NCBI GenBank assembly: GCA_019239425.1
Contig: JAFAZX010000006.1
Coordinates: 1 to 64,000, forward strand
Reading direction: 5' to 3'
Length of the DNA stretch: 64,000 nt
From: Acidobacteriota bacterium
GTDB taxonomy: Bacteria > Acidobacteriota > Blastocatellia > Pyrinomonadales > Pyrinomonadaceae
The notes beneath the pieces are model-generated. The model had not been told where the DNA came from, ran no database searches, and saw only the letters and a list, made by a program, of their open reading frames with translations. The position numbers were made by a program, and so were the translations under genes. Below, piece after piece: positions 27,472 through 38,467 of this stretch (positions within the stretch are counted from its first letter, which is position 1; each line of letters starts with the position of its first letter).

Positions 27472-28149
27472 ATGGCCGAACGAAAACTTACACCACGCGG
27501 CGAGTTTGACAAAGCGCTGGCGGAGCACGCTGGGCGCTTCGGCGTGGAACTGGGCGAAGACGCGCGGACTCTACTCGGCGACTACTTCGAGCTGGTCGCG
27601 ACCTGGAACCCGCGCCTCCACCTCGTCGCGCCCTGCGCGCCCGCCGAGTTCGCCACGCGCCACGTGCTCGAATCGCTGACGGCGCTTCCCTATCTACCCG
27701 TCGGCGCATCGCTTCTCGACGTAGGCTCCGGCGCGGGGCTGCCCGCAATCCCCTGCCTCGTCGTCCGCCCCGACCTGAAAGCGGTCTTAGTCGAAGCCTC
27801 GCAGAAGAAGTCCGTCTTCCTGCGTGAAGCACTTTCCAGACTCGGGCTCTCCGCCCGCGCGAGCGTCGTCGCCGAAAGGTTCGAGAAGGTCGAGCTGCCC
27901 GCCGCCGACCGCCTCACCTGCCGCGCCATCGAGCGCTTCACCGAAATCCTGCCCATACTTATCAGTTGGGCCGCCCGCGTGCCGACGCTGCTCCTGTTCG
28001 GTGGCGAGAGCCTGCGCGAGGTGCTTGAGCGTGAGAGGCTGTCGTTCGAGACGGTTCAAGTGCCTGAGTCGGAGCGGCGTTATCTCTTTATCGTTCGTCG
28101 AGAAAATAGCGAACGACACGCCCGAACAGCAAAGGGCCACCCGCGGTAG
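27472..28149 (+). CDS. rsmG: 16S rRNA (guanine-527-N7)-methyltransferase
   Basis: 225 residues. SAM-dependent methyltransferase acting on the 16S rRNA 530 loop. Motifs: LVATWNPRLHLVAP, ATRHVLESL, LLDVGSGAGLPAIPCLVVRP (SAM loop), VEASQKKSVFLREA and LTCRAIERFTEI. These match GidB/RsmG. The usual gidA/parA neighbours are absent. A strong hairpin terminator follows at 28174. Confidence 0.93.
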   Translation: MAERKLTPRGEFDKALAEHAGRFGVELGEDARTLLGDYFELVATWNPRLHLVAPCAPAEFATRHVLESLTALPYLPVGASLLDVGSGAGLPAIPCLVVRPDLKAVLVEASQKKSVFLREALSRLGLSARASVVAERFEKVELPAADRLTCRAIERFTEILPILISWAARVPTLLLFGGESLREVLERERLSFETVQVPESERRYLFIVRRENSERHARTAKGHPR

Positions 28150-28173
28150 CGGGCGGCGCCGACCTGATAAGCA

Positions 28174-28207
28174 AAGGGGCGGGGCTTATCAATAAGCCCC
28201 GCCCCTT
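28174..28207. terminator. Bidirectional terminator between rsmG and the S55 gene
   Basis: Perfect 16-bp inverted repeat (28174-28189, 28192-28207) with a 2-nt centre, GC-rich inside, followed on the plus strand by CGTCTTT. Lies between convergent genes. Confidence 0.88.
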
Positions 28208-28228
28208 CGTCTTTACCTCAGAAACCTT

Positions 28229-30124
28229 CTACCGAATCACGCTGATGCCGATGAGCTGCTGGCCGTTGACGACGTACTCGGCGGCGGGCAGCTCCTGCTC
28301 GGCGAGCGGCGAGAGCACCGTCGGCGTGTAGCCGCCGGAGGCGCGGTCGCTGTTGAGCGTGGCGACGAAGGAGGGCGGGAGGTTCGGCATCTCGTCGGTG
28401 CCGATGACCGCGCCCGTCGTGATGCGGAAGAGCTTCACGTAGAGCCGGTCGTTCTTCTTCATCTTGTTAATCGCCCCGACGAGCTGGCCCAAGTCCTGCG
28501 GGACGAAGCTCTGCGAGGCCGAAGCCTGCTGCAGGGTGCCGCCGTCGCCGACGAAGAGGACGAGCTGGCCCGGAGGCACGTCGGCCGGAATCTGGACGGG
28601 GATGCGCTGGACGAACTGCTTGCCCGACTCCGTGCGGACGTAAGCCTGCACCTCGACGGTCTCGCCGCTACGCACCTCGCTGCGGTCGAGCGCGATGCGG
28701 TCGAGCGTCGCCATCCGCCTCTCATCCGTCGCGGCGATGTCGAGCGTGACCGGCCCCAGCTCCACGTTCTCGAAGCCGCTCGAAAGGAGCGCCTGCACCG
28801 GCGCGGCGACCGAGCCGGCGGCCGCGATGCCTGCGCCCTGCATCGAGAAGCGGCGCTCGAGCGTGATCGGCGCCTGCCCCTTCACCTCGATCTTCCCGCG
28901 GACGCTGACGGTCGCGTCGCCCAAGGAGCGCTCGCTCGAAGTGAGCGTGCTGTAGATCGTCATGTTCAGCAGCAGCGGCGTCAGGAACTCGTCGTTGGCG
29001 ACCTCGTAGCGGAAGGTCTCGACGTGGTCGCGGCTCGTGTGGAGGTTGATGGTGACGGGAATCATCTTCGGCGCGTGGCCGAGCTGGCCGTAGATGCCGG
29101 TCGAGCGATCCTGCGAGATGGAGCCGACCATCTGCCCCGCCGAAGCCAGCTTAAAGGAGTTGAGCGTGTTCGGGATGACCGTCACGACCGACGACTCGGA
29201 CATCGGCATGTCGGCCGAGCCGAGGCTCAGGAACGGGTGGCCGAAGGCGTAGATGCGCTCGCCGTCGCGGTGCGTCACGGTGCCCGAGGCCGCGACCGAG
29301 TAGTCGCCGCGCACCAGCTCGACGCTGACGGACGTGCCCGGCGCGAGCGTCTTGTCCGTGACCTTGCCTAAGGGGGTGATGCCCGAGGCGCCGCCGATGC
29401 CCGAGACCGGCATCAACCCTTGCGTCTGCAACTGCGGCGTGAACTGCGCGACCGCCTGCGGAGAGAAACCGTTGAAGACGAGCGGCGTCGCAATCGGCGC
29501 GAACTGCTGGCCGAGGAGCGCCGCCAGGGGCGAACCCGTCGCGACCGGCGCGACGAAGTTGACGCCCGACGCCGTTTGCGCCTGCGGGAGCTTCGACTTC
29601 CAGTCGAGGCCCGAGAGCTGTGAATAAGAGACGGCGCGCGGCTCGCGCAGGAAGCCGAGTTTGTCGCGCCCCTCGCTCGACTGGCGGCCCTGCTCGAACA
29701 TCTCGACCATCTGCCTGATGGGCGTGATGCCGGCGATGGGCTCCTTGGCGAACGGGAAGGCGTAGGCGATGGCGCCGACGAGCTTGCCGTCGATGTAGAC
29801 GGGCGAGCCGGACATGCCCGCGAAGACACTCGTGCGCTCGACCTGCGGCCCCGAGAGCCTGGCGATGATGACGGACTTGCGCGGCGCCGGGAAACCGGGC
29901 AGCACGCCGAGGACTTCGAGGCCGAACTCCTCCGGCTCCGACCCGGCGAAGACCGTCCGCGCGACGCCCTTCTGCCCCGTGCGCACGTCTTCGAGCGGGT
30001 AATACTCGGTGGCTTTGGTCGAGGCGGTCGAGGCGGTCGAGGCACCGGAAGTTGTGCCCTGAGCCAGACCCGTCAGTTGAAGGGCGAGGAGGAGGGCGAA
30101 CAGGACGACGGCGTTTCTTCTCAT
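28229..30124 (-). CDS. SpoIVB-type (S55) peptidase domain protein, secreted
   Basis: 631 residues. Signal peptide (VVLFALLLALQLTGLAQG), then an S55/SpoIVB-like serine peptidase region: YYPLEDVRTGQKGVARTVF, SVFAGMSGSPVYIDGKLVGA (serine motif, residues 103-108), and AFPFAKEPIAGITPI. The remaining 400 residues are beta-rich with no clear assignment; HPFLSLGSADMPMSES near 300 is a further conserved-looking block. In spore formers S55 proteases trigger intramembrane proteolysis; here a periplasmic signalling or processing role is inferred. ATG 30124 has GAGG 9 nt upstream. Confidence 0.82.
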   Translation of the reverse strand: MRRNAVVLFALLLALQLTGLAQGTTSGASTASTASTKATEYYPLEDVRTGQKGVARTVFAGSEPEEFGLEVLGVLPGFPAPRKSVIIARLSGPQVERTSVFAGMSGSPVYIDGKLVGAIAYAFPFAKEPIAGITPIRQMVEMFEQGRQSSEGRDKLGFLREPRAVSYSQLSGLDWKSKLPQAQTASGVNFVAPVATGSPLAALLGQQFAPIATPLVFNGFSPQAVAQFTPQLQTQGLMPVSGIGGASGITPLGKVTDKTLAPGTSVSVELVRGDYSVAASGTVTHRDGERIYAFGHPFLSLGSADMPMSESSVVTVIPNTLNSFKLASAGQMVGSISQDRSTGIYGQLGHAPKMIPVTINLHTSRDHVETFRYEVANDEFLTPLLLNMTIYSTLTSSERSLGDATVSVRGKIEVKGQAPITLERRFSMQGAGIAAAGSVAAPVQALLSSGFENVELGPVTLDIAATDERRMATLDRIALDRSEVRSGETVEVQAYVRTESGKQFVQRIPVQIPADVPPGQLVLFVGDGGTLQQASASQSFVPQDLGQLVGAINKMKKNDRLYVKLFRITTGAVIGTDEMPNLPPSFVATLNSDRASGGYTPTVLSPLAEQELPAAEYVVNGQQLIGISVIR

Positions 30125-30292
30125 TAAATTACCTCAGGGGGAGGGCGCACACCTTAAACGAAGCGGCGGCTCGGGCTCCGACTATAACCGTGCCTTTCTC
30201 GAAGGGTCAAGCCACATCTGGACGCAACAAGGATGTGGCCCGAACCCCGCGGGTTGCTTGAGTTAAAGCCTTAAAGGAACTACTTTTCCCGC

Positions 30293-30895
30293 GTGGGAGA
30301 GATTGAAGGGTTCATCCTGGCCGGCGGGCTTTCGAGCCGGATGGGCGAGGACAAGTCGCGTCTGCGGCTCGGCGGCCGGACGTTCGTCGAGGTCGCGGCC
30401 GGCGCGCTTTCGACTGTCGCGAACAGGGTTCGCGTCGTCGGCTCACGTTCAGGTGTCGAGTCGCACGGCCTCCCGGTCGTGCCTGACGTGCACGAAGGGC
30501 TGGGCGCTCTGGGCGGGCTGCACGCGGCGCTGTCTTCGTGCGAAGCGCCCTGGGCGGCGGTCGTCTCCTGCGACCTGCCCTTCGTGACGGCCGAGCTTTT
30601 CGGGCGGCTCGCGTCTCTGCGCGTTGACGAAGTGGACGCGGTCGCGCCGCTGCAGGAGGACGGACGGCCGCAGCCGCTCTGCGCGCTCTACGACGCCGCG
30701 CGCTGCCTCGAAGCGGCCGAGCGACTCATCCGCGCGGGCGAGCTGCGTCCGCGCGTACTTCTCGGGGAGGTGCGCACGCGCTGGGTGCAGTTCGAAGAAC
30801 TCTCCGACCTCGCAGGCGCGCGCCACCTCTTCGACAACGTCAACACGCCCGAAGACTACGAAGAAGCAAAAGGGGTGTTGGGTGCTGGGTGCTAG
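30293..30895 (+). CDS. mobA: Molybdenum cofactor guanylyltransferase
   Basis: 200 residues. Adds GMP from GTP to molybdopterin. The nucleotidyltransferase start is GFILAGGLSSRMGEDKSRLRL, followed by VPDVHEGLGALGGLHAAL and AVVSCDLPFV (metal aspartate), and RPQPLCALYD. GTG start at 30293 has no strong ribosome site. No other Moco gene is nearby. The C-terminal residues VLGAGC and the TAG stop are read straight from a GGGTGCT heptamer array. Confidence 0.9.
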   Translation: MGEIEGFILAGGLSSRMGEDKSRLRLGGRTFVEVAAGALSTVANRVRVVGSRSGVESHGLPVVPDVHEGLGALGGLHAALSSCEAPWAAVVSCDLPFVTAELFGRLASLRVDEVDAVAPLQEDGRPQPLCALYDAARCLEAAERLIRAGELRPRVLLGEVRTRWVQFEELSDLAGARHLFDNVNTPEDYEEAKGVLGAGC

Positions 30896-30978
30896 GTGCT
30901 GGGGAAGAACCCACAGGCGTGAGATGCACGTTCTACCAGACGCAACCACCTAGCACCTAGCACCCAACACCGAGCACC
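30874..30978. repeat. GGGTGCT heptamer palindrome (copy 2)
   Basis: Left array 30874-30902 overlaps the 3' end of mobA; inverted right array 30947-30978 precedes the next gene. The loop of about 44 nt is unrelated to the other copies. Confidence 0.88.
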
Positions 30979-30995
30979 TGTACAATACTGCCGCC

Positions 30996-32076
<1,081 letters not shown>

Positions 32077-32094
<18 letters not shown>

Positions 32095-33735
32095 ATAAAC
32101 CAGCGCGTGGCGGCCGTTGAAGGCGACGCGTTTGGATTCGAGGGCCGGGTCTTCGAAGAGCTGGTGCTCGTCGTTGCGGTGGACGATGACGAGGGCGGCG
32201 CCGCCTTTGCTCTGCGCGAACTCGAAGATTTGATTCGTGCCTTCGAGCTTGAGCGGCTCGCCGTCTTCGCCGTAGGCGAGGCGGCCGGCGGCGTAGAACT
32301 CGGAGGTGCGCTCGACGGTGTGCAGGTTGACGACCGGCAGGCTCCCGTACCCTTCTGCGGCGGCCTCGATAAACGCCTGCCGCATCGACTCCTTCCGCGT
32401 CGCGAGCCCGAGCACGCCGCTGGCGACGACCAGCACGACCGTCAGAAGTGTCGCGCTGACGACCGTGATCGAGCACAGAGTCCTCCGCCCCGGCGCGAAG
32501 AGCGCGACCGTGGCCGCGAGCCCCGGCGGCAGCAATAGCGACGTCGCGTAGACAGGCGAGAGTCCGCGCAAAGACTCGCCGACATCTCCGACGTGAAAGA
32601 TCAGAAACGCGACGCCCGCGCCGAGGGCGATGAGCGCAAGGACGCCCGTCAGCCTCATCGAGAGCGTCCCGCCGGCCCCGCGCAGGTAGCGATGCAGCCC
32701 GTCGCCCGCCAGCAGCGCCGCGCCCGGCAGCGCCGGCAGAACGTAACCCGGCAGCTTCGACCCCGACGCGGAGAAGAAGAGCACGGGCACCACCAGCCAC
32801 GCCAGCGCCAGGACTCTCAACTTGCTCGCCGCGTCCTCCGCGCGGGCGTTCACCCCGGCGGCCCCCGCGATCCCGCTCACGAGAAACGCCGTCCACGGCA
32901 ACGCCAGCACCACCGTCACGGGCAGGTAGAACCAGAAGGGCTGTTCGTGGTGGTACTTGTTCGAGAAGTAGCGCGCGAAGTGGTGCTGCACGAAGAACTC
33001 GTCCAGGAACACCTGGCCGTGGCGCGCGATGACCGGCCCGTACCACGTCGCCGCCACCATCAGGACGAGCAGCGCGCCCCATGGCACGCCCAGTCTCAAC
33101 AGTCCCGGCCAGCGCCTTCGAAAGACACAGTAGACGACGACCACCGCGCCCGTGATGACGACCCCAACCAGCCCCTTCGCCAGCAGCGACGCGCCGACGA
33201 ACAGGTAGAAGCCCACCAGCCACGTCTTGCGCCCCACGCCGCGCTCGACCTCAGAACAGTAGAAGCAGACGAGCGCGCCCGTCACCGTCGCCGTCAGGAG
33301 CATGTCGAAGCTCGAAGCGCGCGCGAAGATGAGCAGCCCCAGCGTCGAAGCCGCGACGGCCGCGCCGGTGACGCCGAAACCGCGCATGTCTTCCCTCGAC
33401 TCGAACTCCGCGCGCCGCGCGGCCCAGCCCGCCAGCAGCACCGTCAGCACGCCCGCGAGCGCCGAACCCGCGCGCGCCGCGAACTCCGTCACGCCGAACA
33501 GCCCGTAGGCCACCTCCATTAGCCAGTAGAGCAGCGCGGGCTTCTCGAACCAGGTGTGTCCGCCGAGCGTCGGCGTCACCCAGTCGCCGCGCGCGAACAT
33601 CTCGCGCGCGACCTGCGCGTAACGCGGCTCGTCCGGCCCCATCAAAGGCGCCGCCCCGAGGCCGTAGAAGTATGCCGCGCAGACCGCCCCGAACAGCACG
33701 ACCCACGCGCGCTTTGCAAGCAGGAAACGTTGCAA
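32077..33735 (-). CDS. Family 39 (ArnT/PMT-like) glycosyltransferase
   Basis: 552 residues with about a dozen membrane spans. The first periplasmic loop has the catalytic acidic pair in APLMGPDEPRYAQVAREM and GHTWFEKPALLYW, as in ArnT-type enzymes that move a sugar from a polyprenyl-phosphate carrier to lipid A, protein or another acceptor. Acceptor and sugar are unknown. The TTG start at 33735 has GGAG 7 nt upstream. The last residues SRQ and the TAG stop come from the GTAGGCA repeat. Confidence 0.87.
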
Positions 33736-33752
33736 GTATAGTCTCCGAAAAA

Positions 33753-33890
33753 GCGTTCAGCATTCAGCTTTCAGCGTTCAGCCAGATGCTTTTTTATCAA
33801 TCCCGACGAGTATCATTCATGTCAGCCCGCAGTTCAAACACACCTGCCACCGCGCGGGTCTGGCTGAAAGCTGACCGCTGACAGCGTTCC
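33753..33890. repeat. TTCAGCN heptamer palindrome (copy 1)
   Basis: Left array 33753-33786 of TTCAGCA/T/G/C units, inverted right array 33859-33890 of GCTGAAA/GCTGACC units, loop about 72 nt. It fills the divergent gap between the glycosyltransferase and the oxidoreductase. Confidence 0.85.
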
Positions 33891-33900
33891 GGAGGAACAT

Positions 33901-34881
33901 TTGAACATTCGCACCGCCGTCATCGGCGTCGGCAGTCTGGGCCGGCAGCACGCGCGGATACACGCGGCGCTGGCCGCCGAGGGCAAGTCCGAGTTCGTCG
34001 CCGTCTGCGACACCAACGAGGCGACCGCGCGCGCCGTGGCCGAAGAGCGCGGCGTGCGCTGGACGCCCGACTGGCGCACGCTCTCCGGCGAGGTGGACGC
34101 CGTGAGCCTCGCCACGCCGACCGAGTCGCACGCCGAGATCGCGTGCGCGCTGTTGGAGGCGGGCGTGCACGTCCTCGTCGAGAAGCCCATCTCGCGCACG
34201 CTCGAAGAGGCCGACCAAATGATCGAGGCCGCGCGGCGCGGCGGCGCGACGTTGATGGTCGGCCACCTCGAACGCTTCAACCCGGCGCTCGTCGCCCTGA
34301 AGCCTCACGTGAAGCATCCAGTCTACTTCGAGATTCACAGGGTGGGGCAGTTCACCGCGCGCTCGCTCGACATAGACGTGGTGCTCGATTTGATGATTCA
34401 CGACCTCGACATCGTCCTCTGGCTCGTCGGCCACGACGTCGAGGTGACGGACGTGCGCGGCGTCGGCCTGCCCGTCTTGACGAACCGCGTGGACGCAGCC
34501 AACGCGCGCATCGAGTTCGCCACCGGCGCGGTCGCCAACATCACCGCCTCGCGCGTCGGCACCGAGAAGATTCGCAAGATGCGCTTCTTCCAGCCGCACG
34601 ACTACGTCGCCGTCGATTACGCCACGCGCCACGCCTCCATCAGCAGCCTCGCGCCGCCCAGCTCGACCGGCTCCTGGCCCGGCGTGCAGGTCAGGAATCT
34701 GGACATCGTCGACGTGGAGCCCCTGCGCACCGAGATCGAGCTCTTCCTCGGAGCGGCGCGCGCGCAGAGGCCCGCGCCCGTCACCGGCGAAGAGGGCCGC
34801 CACGCGCTCGCGCTCGCGGAGAGACTTCTGGCGCGCATCCACGAACACCCCATCATCGCCGGCATGAAGTTGCAGTTCTGA
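33901..34881 (+). CDS. Gfo/Idh/MocA-family oxidoreductase
   Basis: 326 residues. N-terminal Rossmann fold TAVIGVGSLGRQHARIHAAL, then LATPTESHAEIA, VHVLVEKPISRTLEEAD (EKP motif), GHLERFNPAL and DLMIHDLDIVLWLVG (catalytic histidine region). NAD(P)-dependent sugar or sugar-nucleotide oxidation is typical; relatives act in lipid A sugar modification, but no lpx gene is adjacent. TTG start at 33901 is supported by GGAGG 5 nt upstream. Its stop overlaps the next start (TGATG). Confidence 0.86.
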   Translation: MNIRTAVIGVGSLGRQHARIHAALAAEGKSEFVAVCDTNEATARAVAEERGVRWTPDWRTLSGEVDAVSLATPTESHAEIACALLEAGVHVLVEKPISRTLEEADQMIEAARRGGATLMVGHLERFNPALVALKPHVKHPVYFEIHRVGQFTARSLDIDVVLDLMIHDLDIVLWLVGHDVEVTDVRGVGLPVLTNRVDAANARIEFATGAVANITASRVGTEKIRKMRFFQPHDYVAVDYATRHASISSLAPPSSTGSWPGVQVRNLDIVDVEPLRTEIELFLGAARAQRPAPVTGEEGRHALALAERLLARIHEHPIIAGMKLQF

Positions 34882-36014
34882 TGACAGCCAACCAAGCCAC
34901 CCCCTCCCCGACAATCAACGAACTGCTCGCCGAGCGCATCGAGGCCGGCGACTTCCCTTCGGCCGTCTACGTCGTCGCCGAAAAGGGCCGCGTGCGCTTC
35001 GCGGACGCGCTCGGCGACGCCGTGCGCGAGCCGGAGCGGCACCCGGCGACGCTCAAGACCGTCTACGACCTCGCGTCTCTGACGAAGCCCTTAGTGACGG
35101 GGATGCTTCTGGCCCGGCTCGTCGAGCGCGGCGCGGTCGGCTTGGACGCGCCCGCCGCCGAGTACCTCGAAGAGTTTGCCGTAGACGACAAGCGCTCGGT
35201 CACAGTCCGCCAACTGCTCACGCACACGTCGGGCCTGCCCGCGTGGCAGCCTTTACAGATTACGACGGGCGGCGACCCCGGCCGCGTCCTGGAGACCATA
35301 GCCGCGCAGCCGCTCGAACAAGCGCCCGGCGGGCGCGTCGTCTACAGCGACCTCGGCTTCATCACGCTCGGACTCCTCGCGCAGAAGGTCGCGGGCGCAC
35401 GGTTCGCAGACCTCGCCCGGCGCGAAATCTTCGACCCGCTCGGACTCAAACGAACCTTCTTCAACCCGGAGCACTCGCTTCAGCCCGAGATCGCCGCGTG
35501 CGAGTCGGGCGGGAACGCATACGAGCGCGGCATGTGCGAGACGCAGGCGGGGGCCGAGAAGGCGAAGTGGCGCGAGCGGACGATCTGGGGCGAGGTGCAC
35601 GACGGCAACGCGTACTTCCTCGGCGGCTCGGCCGGGCACGCCGGCCTCTTCTCGAACGCGTCCGAGACTCTGCAGCTCGCCTCGCAGTTCCTCGCGGGCA
35701 CGACCCGTCTGCTCAAGCCGGAGACCTGCCGGCTCTTCCGCCAGAACATGACCGAAGGACTCAACGAGGCGCGCTCCTTCGCCTGGCAGCTCGCGGCGAC
35801 GCCCGAGTCGACGGCCGGGCCGCGCCTGCCGCCGGAAGCCTTCGGCCACCTCGGCTTCACGGGGACGAGCTGCTGGCTCGACCCGACGACCGAACGTATC
35901 TTCATCCTCCTCACCAACCGCACGCACGCGCGCCCGCTCCCCTTCGCCAACATCAACAGCGTCCGCCGCCGCTTCCACACCCTCGCCGTCGAAGAGTTAG
36001 AGGGGCATAGTTAG
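34881..36014 (+). CDS. Beta-lactamase-fold serine hydrolase
   Basis: 377 residues, class C beta-lactamase / penicillin-binding-protein fold. The SxxK motif is DLASLTKPL near residue 69, the YxN-like motif is VVYSDLGF near 155, and the third motif is HLGFTGTS near 330. Such proteins cleave esters, amides or peptidoglycan-like D-amino substrates. No signal peptide is visible. Translation is coupled to the oxidoreductase by TGATG. Confidence 0.85.
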   Translation: MTANQATPSPTINELLAERIEAGDFPSAVYVVAEKGRVRFADALGDAVREPERHPATLKTVYDLASLTKPLVTGMLLARLVERGAVGLDAPAAEYLEEFAVDDKRSVTVRQLLTHTSGLPAWQPLQITTGGDPGRVLETIAAQPLEQAPGGRVVYSDLGFITLGLLAQKVAGARFADLARREIFDPLGLKRTFFNPEHSLQPEIAACESGGNAYERGMCETQAGAEKAKWRERTIWGEVHDGNAYFLGGSAGHAGLFSNASETLQLASQFLAGTTRLLKPETCRLFRQNMTEGLNEARSFAWQLAATPESTAGPRLPPEAFGHLGFTGTSCWLDPTTERIFILLTNRTHARPLPFANINSVRRRFHTLAVEELEGHS

Positions 36015-36018
36015 AGCT

Positions 36019-36095
36019 ATTCACCACAGAGACACAGAGGCACAGCTCGGAGTCTATATCTCAACAAGCTGTGTCTCTGTGTCTCTGTGGTGAAT
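36019..36095. repeat. CACAGAGA-type palindrome (copy 4)
   Basis: Arms 36019-36047 and 36068-36095 with ATTCACC outer ends rather than TTAACC, loop of about 20 nt. It follows the serine hydrolase stop by 4 bp. Confidence 0.93.
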
Positions 36096-36100
36096 CATTC

Positions 36101-36128
36101 TTTACTTATGAGGGGTCTATTGTAGAAT
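36101..36128 (+). promoter_or_regulatory. Candidate promoter for the spoIID-like gene
   Basis: TTTACT at 36101-36106 and TAGAAT at 36123-36128, 16-bp spacer, just after the palindrome and about 50 bp before the ATG at 36181. Confidence 0.4.
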
Positions 36129-36180
36129 CCACACAGCGCTCCCCTCCCAATGCGGCGCTTGACGTGAGCACGAGACCCCG

Positions 36181-38364
36181 ATGCGTTCCTCCTTCAAGAG
36201 ACTTCTGACCGCGGCGCTGCTCACCTGCGCCCTCGTCTCGCCGACTTTCAATCTCAGAGCACAGGACGGCCAGCCCGCCACGAGGCCGCGCCGCGCGACT
36301 TCGACGCAGGAGTGGCCGACGACCTCGACGAGCGCGCCCGCGATTCCGGAGATTGAGCCGGAAGTCGTCCGCCTGACGAGCGAGCCCTCCATCCGCATCG
36401 GTCTCGCCACGGGCGCGCGCAGCGTCACCGTCTCGACGGACGGCAGCGCGCTCAAGGCCGCGGACGTGGCCGAACAGCCCGTCCCGCTCGAACTCGCGCG
36501 CGTACGCGTCGAGGCACGCTCCTACCCCGCGCTGCCCGCGCCGACGCCCGTCGAGCCGAGCGGAGTCCAAGCCGCATCGACTCCGTCGAACAGGGACGCG
36601 ACCACGGGCGGCGTGCGCCTGACCTCGCGCGCGTCCGCGCCCGAGCGCGGCGAGGCCCTGTACGCGCCCGGCTCCGCGAAGCCCGTGCTCGACCTGCGCG
36701 CGCCCGTCGTCTTCGCGCCCGAAGACCCGGAACTCTACTCGGTTCGCTACAACGAGAAGTCCTACCGCGGGCGCATCGAAGTCTTCGCCAACTCGAAGGG
36801 GACTTTGACGGTCGTCAACGTCGTCCCGCTTGAAGAGTACGTGCGCGGCGTCGTGCCGAACGAACTCTCGCCCGGCGGCTGGCCCGAGCTGGAAGCATTG
36901 AAGGCGCAGGCCGTCGCGGCGCGCACCTACGCCGTCAGCAACCTCGGCCGCTACGCCGCGGAAGGGTACGACCTCACGCCCGACACGCGCTCGCAGGTCT
37001 ACGGCGGGCGCTCGACCGAGCACCCCCTGACCGACCGCGCCGTGAGCGAGACGCGCGGCCGCATCCTGACCTACAAGGGCGCGCCCATCAACGCCCTCTA
37101 CACCTCGACCTGCGGCGGCCGCACAGAGAACGGCGAGAACATCTTCGGCGGCGCGCCCGTCGCGTACCTGCGCGGCCGCGAGTGCGCGCTCGAAGCGGGC
37201 GACCACTTCGCCGCGCTCGAACTGCGCACGTCGCGCGACCCGGCCTCCGTCAAGCTGGCCGAGCACCAGACGAGCGCGCGCGACGCGGCGCTGCTCGCCG
37301 TCCACGGCTTCGAGCTGCCCGCGCGCCTGAACGACGACTGGCTCGCCTCCAACGTCACGGCCGAAGAGGCGCGAGCGATGCTTAACCGCGTCGCCTCGCT
37401 CGCGCGGCAGCCCGCTCCGATATTCGGGACAGACGCGACGCGGCCCGCGGGCTTCGCCACGGCGCTCGCGGCCGCGCTCGACGGAGAGAGCCGCGGGGCG
37501 ACGCTCCTCAACAGCGCGGACGTTGAGTACCTGCTCGCCTTCCGCGACGCGGACGAGGTGCCGCAGCAGAACCGCGCCGACGTGGCCGCGATGCTGCGCG
37601 AAGGGCACCTCTCGCTCCTGCCCGACGGGACGCTCCGCCCGCGACAAACGCTCACGCGCGCGCGCACGCTCCGCGCGGTCGCACACGCCTTGGAAGGGCG
37701 CGGGCTTCTGCGCCTACAGAAGGCGGGGGCGCGCATCGGTGTAAACAACTCGTTCGTGCTCCGACCCGCGTCGGGCAAAGACTTGAGCGTGACGGCGGCG
37801 GCCGACGCGTACCTCTTCCGCGCGTTCGGCGAGGCTCTGTTTCCGGTGCGCGAGGTGCGTCTGGTGGGCGGCGAGCCGGTCGTCTACCACACGAACGCGC
37901 GCGGCGAGGTCGACTACCTGGAAGTCCGCCCCGCGGAGAGCGGCGCTGCGTCCGACCACTTGTCGAGGTTCGCGAACTGGGCGGAGTCTCTGACGCCTTC
38001 GGGCGTGCTCTCGCGCCTGTCGCGTTCGATACCGGAGGTCGGGACGCTTCTGGATTTGCGCGTGCGGAGCCGCGGCGTCTCGGGGCGCGTGCTCGATCTG
38101 GAAGTCGTCGGAACCGCGGGGACGGCGCACGTCCGCGGCGGCCGGATTCGTTCGGCGCTCGGGTTGCGCGAGCAGCTCTTCGTCATCGACCGCACGTTCG
38201 ACGAGAACGGCCGGGTCTTAAAATTCACCTTTACGGGGCGCGGGTGGGGGCACGGCGTCGGCATGTGCCAGGTCGGCGCCTACGGCCTCGCGCGCGCCGG
38301 GATGTCGTACGACAAGATTCTGAAGCACTTCTACACGGGCGTTAGCGTGACGAAACTCTACTGA
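36181..38364 (+). CDS. SpoIID/LytB-domain secreted protein
   Basis: 727 residues with a signal peptide (LLTAALLTCALVSPTFNLRAQ). The SpoIID domain spans roughly 190-390 and resumes to the end: PLEEYVRGVVPNELSPGGWP with the catalytic-type glutamate, LKAQAVAARTYAVSNLGRYA, DTRSQVYGG, YTSTCGGRTEN and the terminal GRGWGHGVGMCQVGAYGLA. SpoIID is a lytic transglycosylase that cuts stripped glycan strands. A 200-residue insertion (about 310-560) inside the domain is unassigned. Non-sporulating relatives are common. Confidence 0.88.
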   Translation: MRSSFKRLLTAALLTCALVSPTFNLRAQDGQPATRPRRATSTQEWPTTSTSAPAIPEIEPEVVRLTSEPSIRIGLATGARSVTVSTDGSALKAADVAEQPVPLELARVRVEARSYPALPAPTPVEPSGVQAASTPSNRDATTGGVRLTSRASAPERGEALYAPGSAKPVLDLRAPVVFAPEDPELYSVRYNEKSYRGRIEVFANSKGTLTVVNVVPLEEYVRGVVPNELSPGGWPELEALKAQAVAARTYAVSNLGRYAAEGYDLTPDTRSQVYGGRSTEHPLTDRAVSETRGRILTYKGAPINALYTSTCGGRTENGENIFGGAPVAYLRGRECALEAGDHFAALELRTSRDPASVKLAEHQTSARDAALLAVHGFELPARLNDDWLASNVTAEEARAMLNRVASLARQPAPIFGTDATRPAGFATALAAALDGESRGATLLNSADVEYLLAFRDADEVPQQNRADVAAMLREGHLSLLPDGTLRPRQTLTRARTLRAVAHALEGRGLLRLQKAGARIGVNNSFVLRPASGKDLSVTAAADAYLFRAFGEALFPVREVRLVGGEPVVYHTNARGEVDYLEVRPAESGAASDHLSRFANWAESLTPSGVLSRLSRSIPEVGTLLDLRVRSRGVSGRVLDLEVVGTAGTAHVRGGRIRSALGLREQLFVIDRTFDENGRVLKFTFTGRGWGHGVGMCQVGAYGLARAGMSYDKILKHFYTGVSVTKLY

Positions 38365-38371
38365 CCAAGAG

Positions 38372-38467
38372 ATGAGACTCTCCCGCGCACAACTCTTCGG
38401 CGCGCTGGCGCTGCTGCTGCTCGCCTGGCTCGTGTTGGCCTTCCGGCTCTTCTCCCCCTCCCTTTGA
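38372..38467 (+). CDS. 31-residue single-span membrane peptide
   Basis: ATG 38372 to TGA 38465-38467. The product is almost one hydrophobic helix (LFGALALLLLAWLVLAF) with basic residues before it. The stop overlaps the miaA TTG start (TTGA), and miaA lacks its own ribosome site, so translational coupling is plausible. It starts 7 bp after the spoIID-like stop. Confidence 0.5.
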   Translation: MRLSRAQLFGALALLLLAWLVLAFRLFSPSL

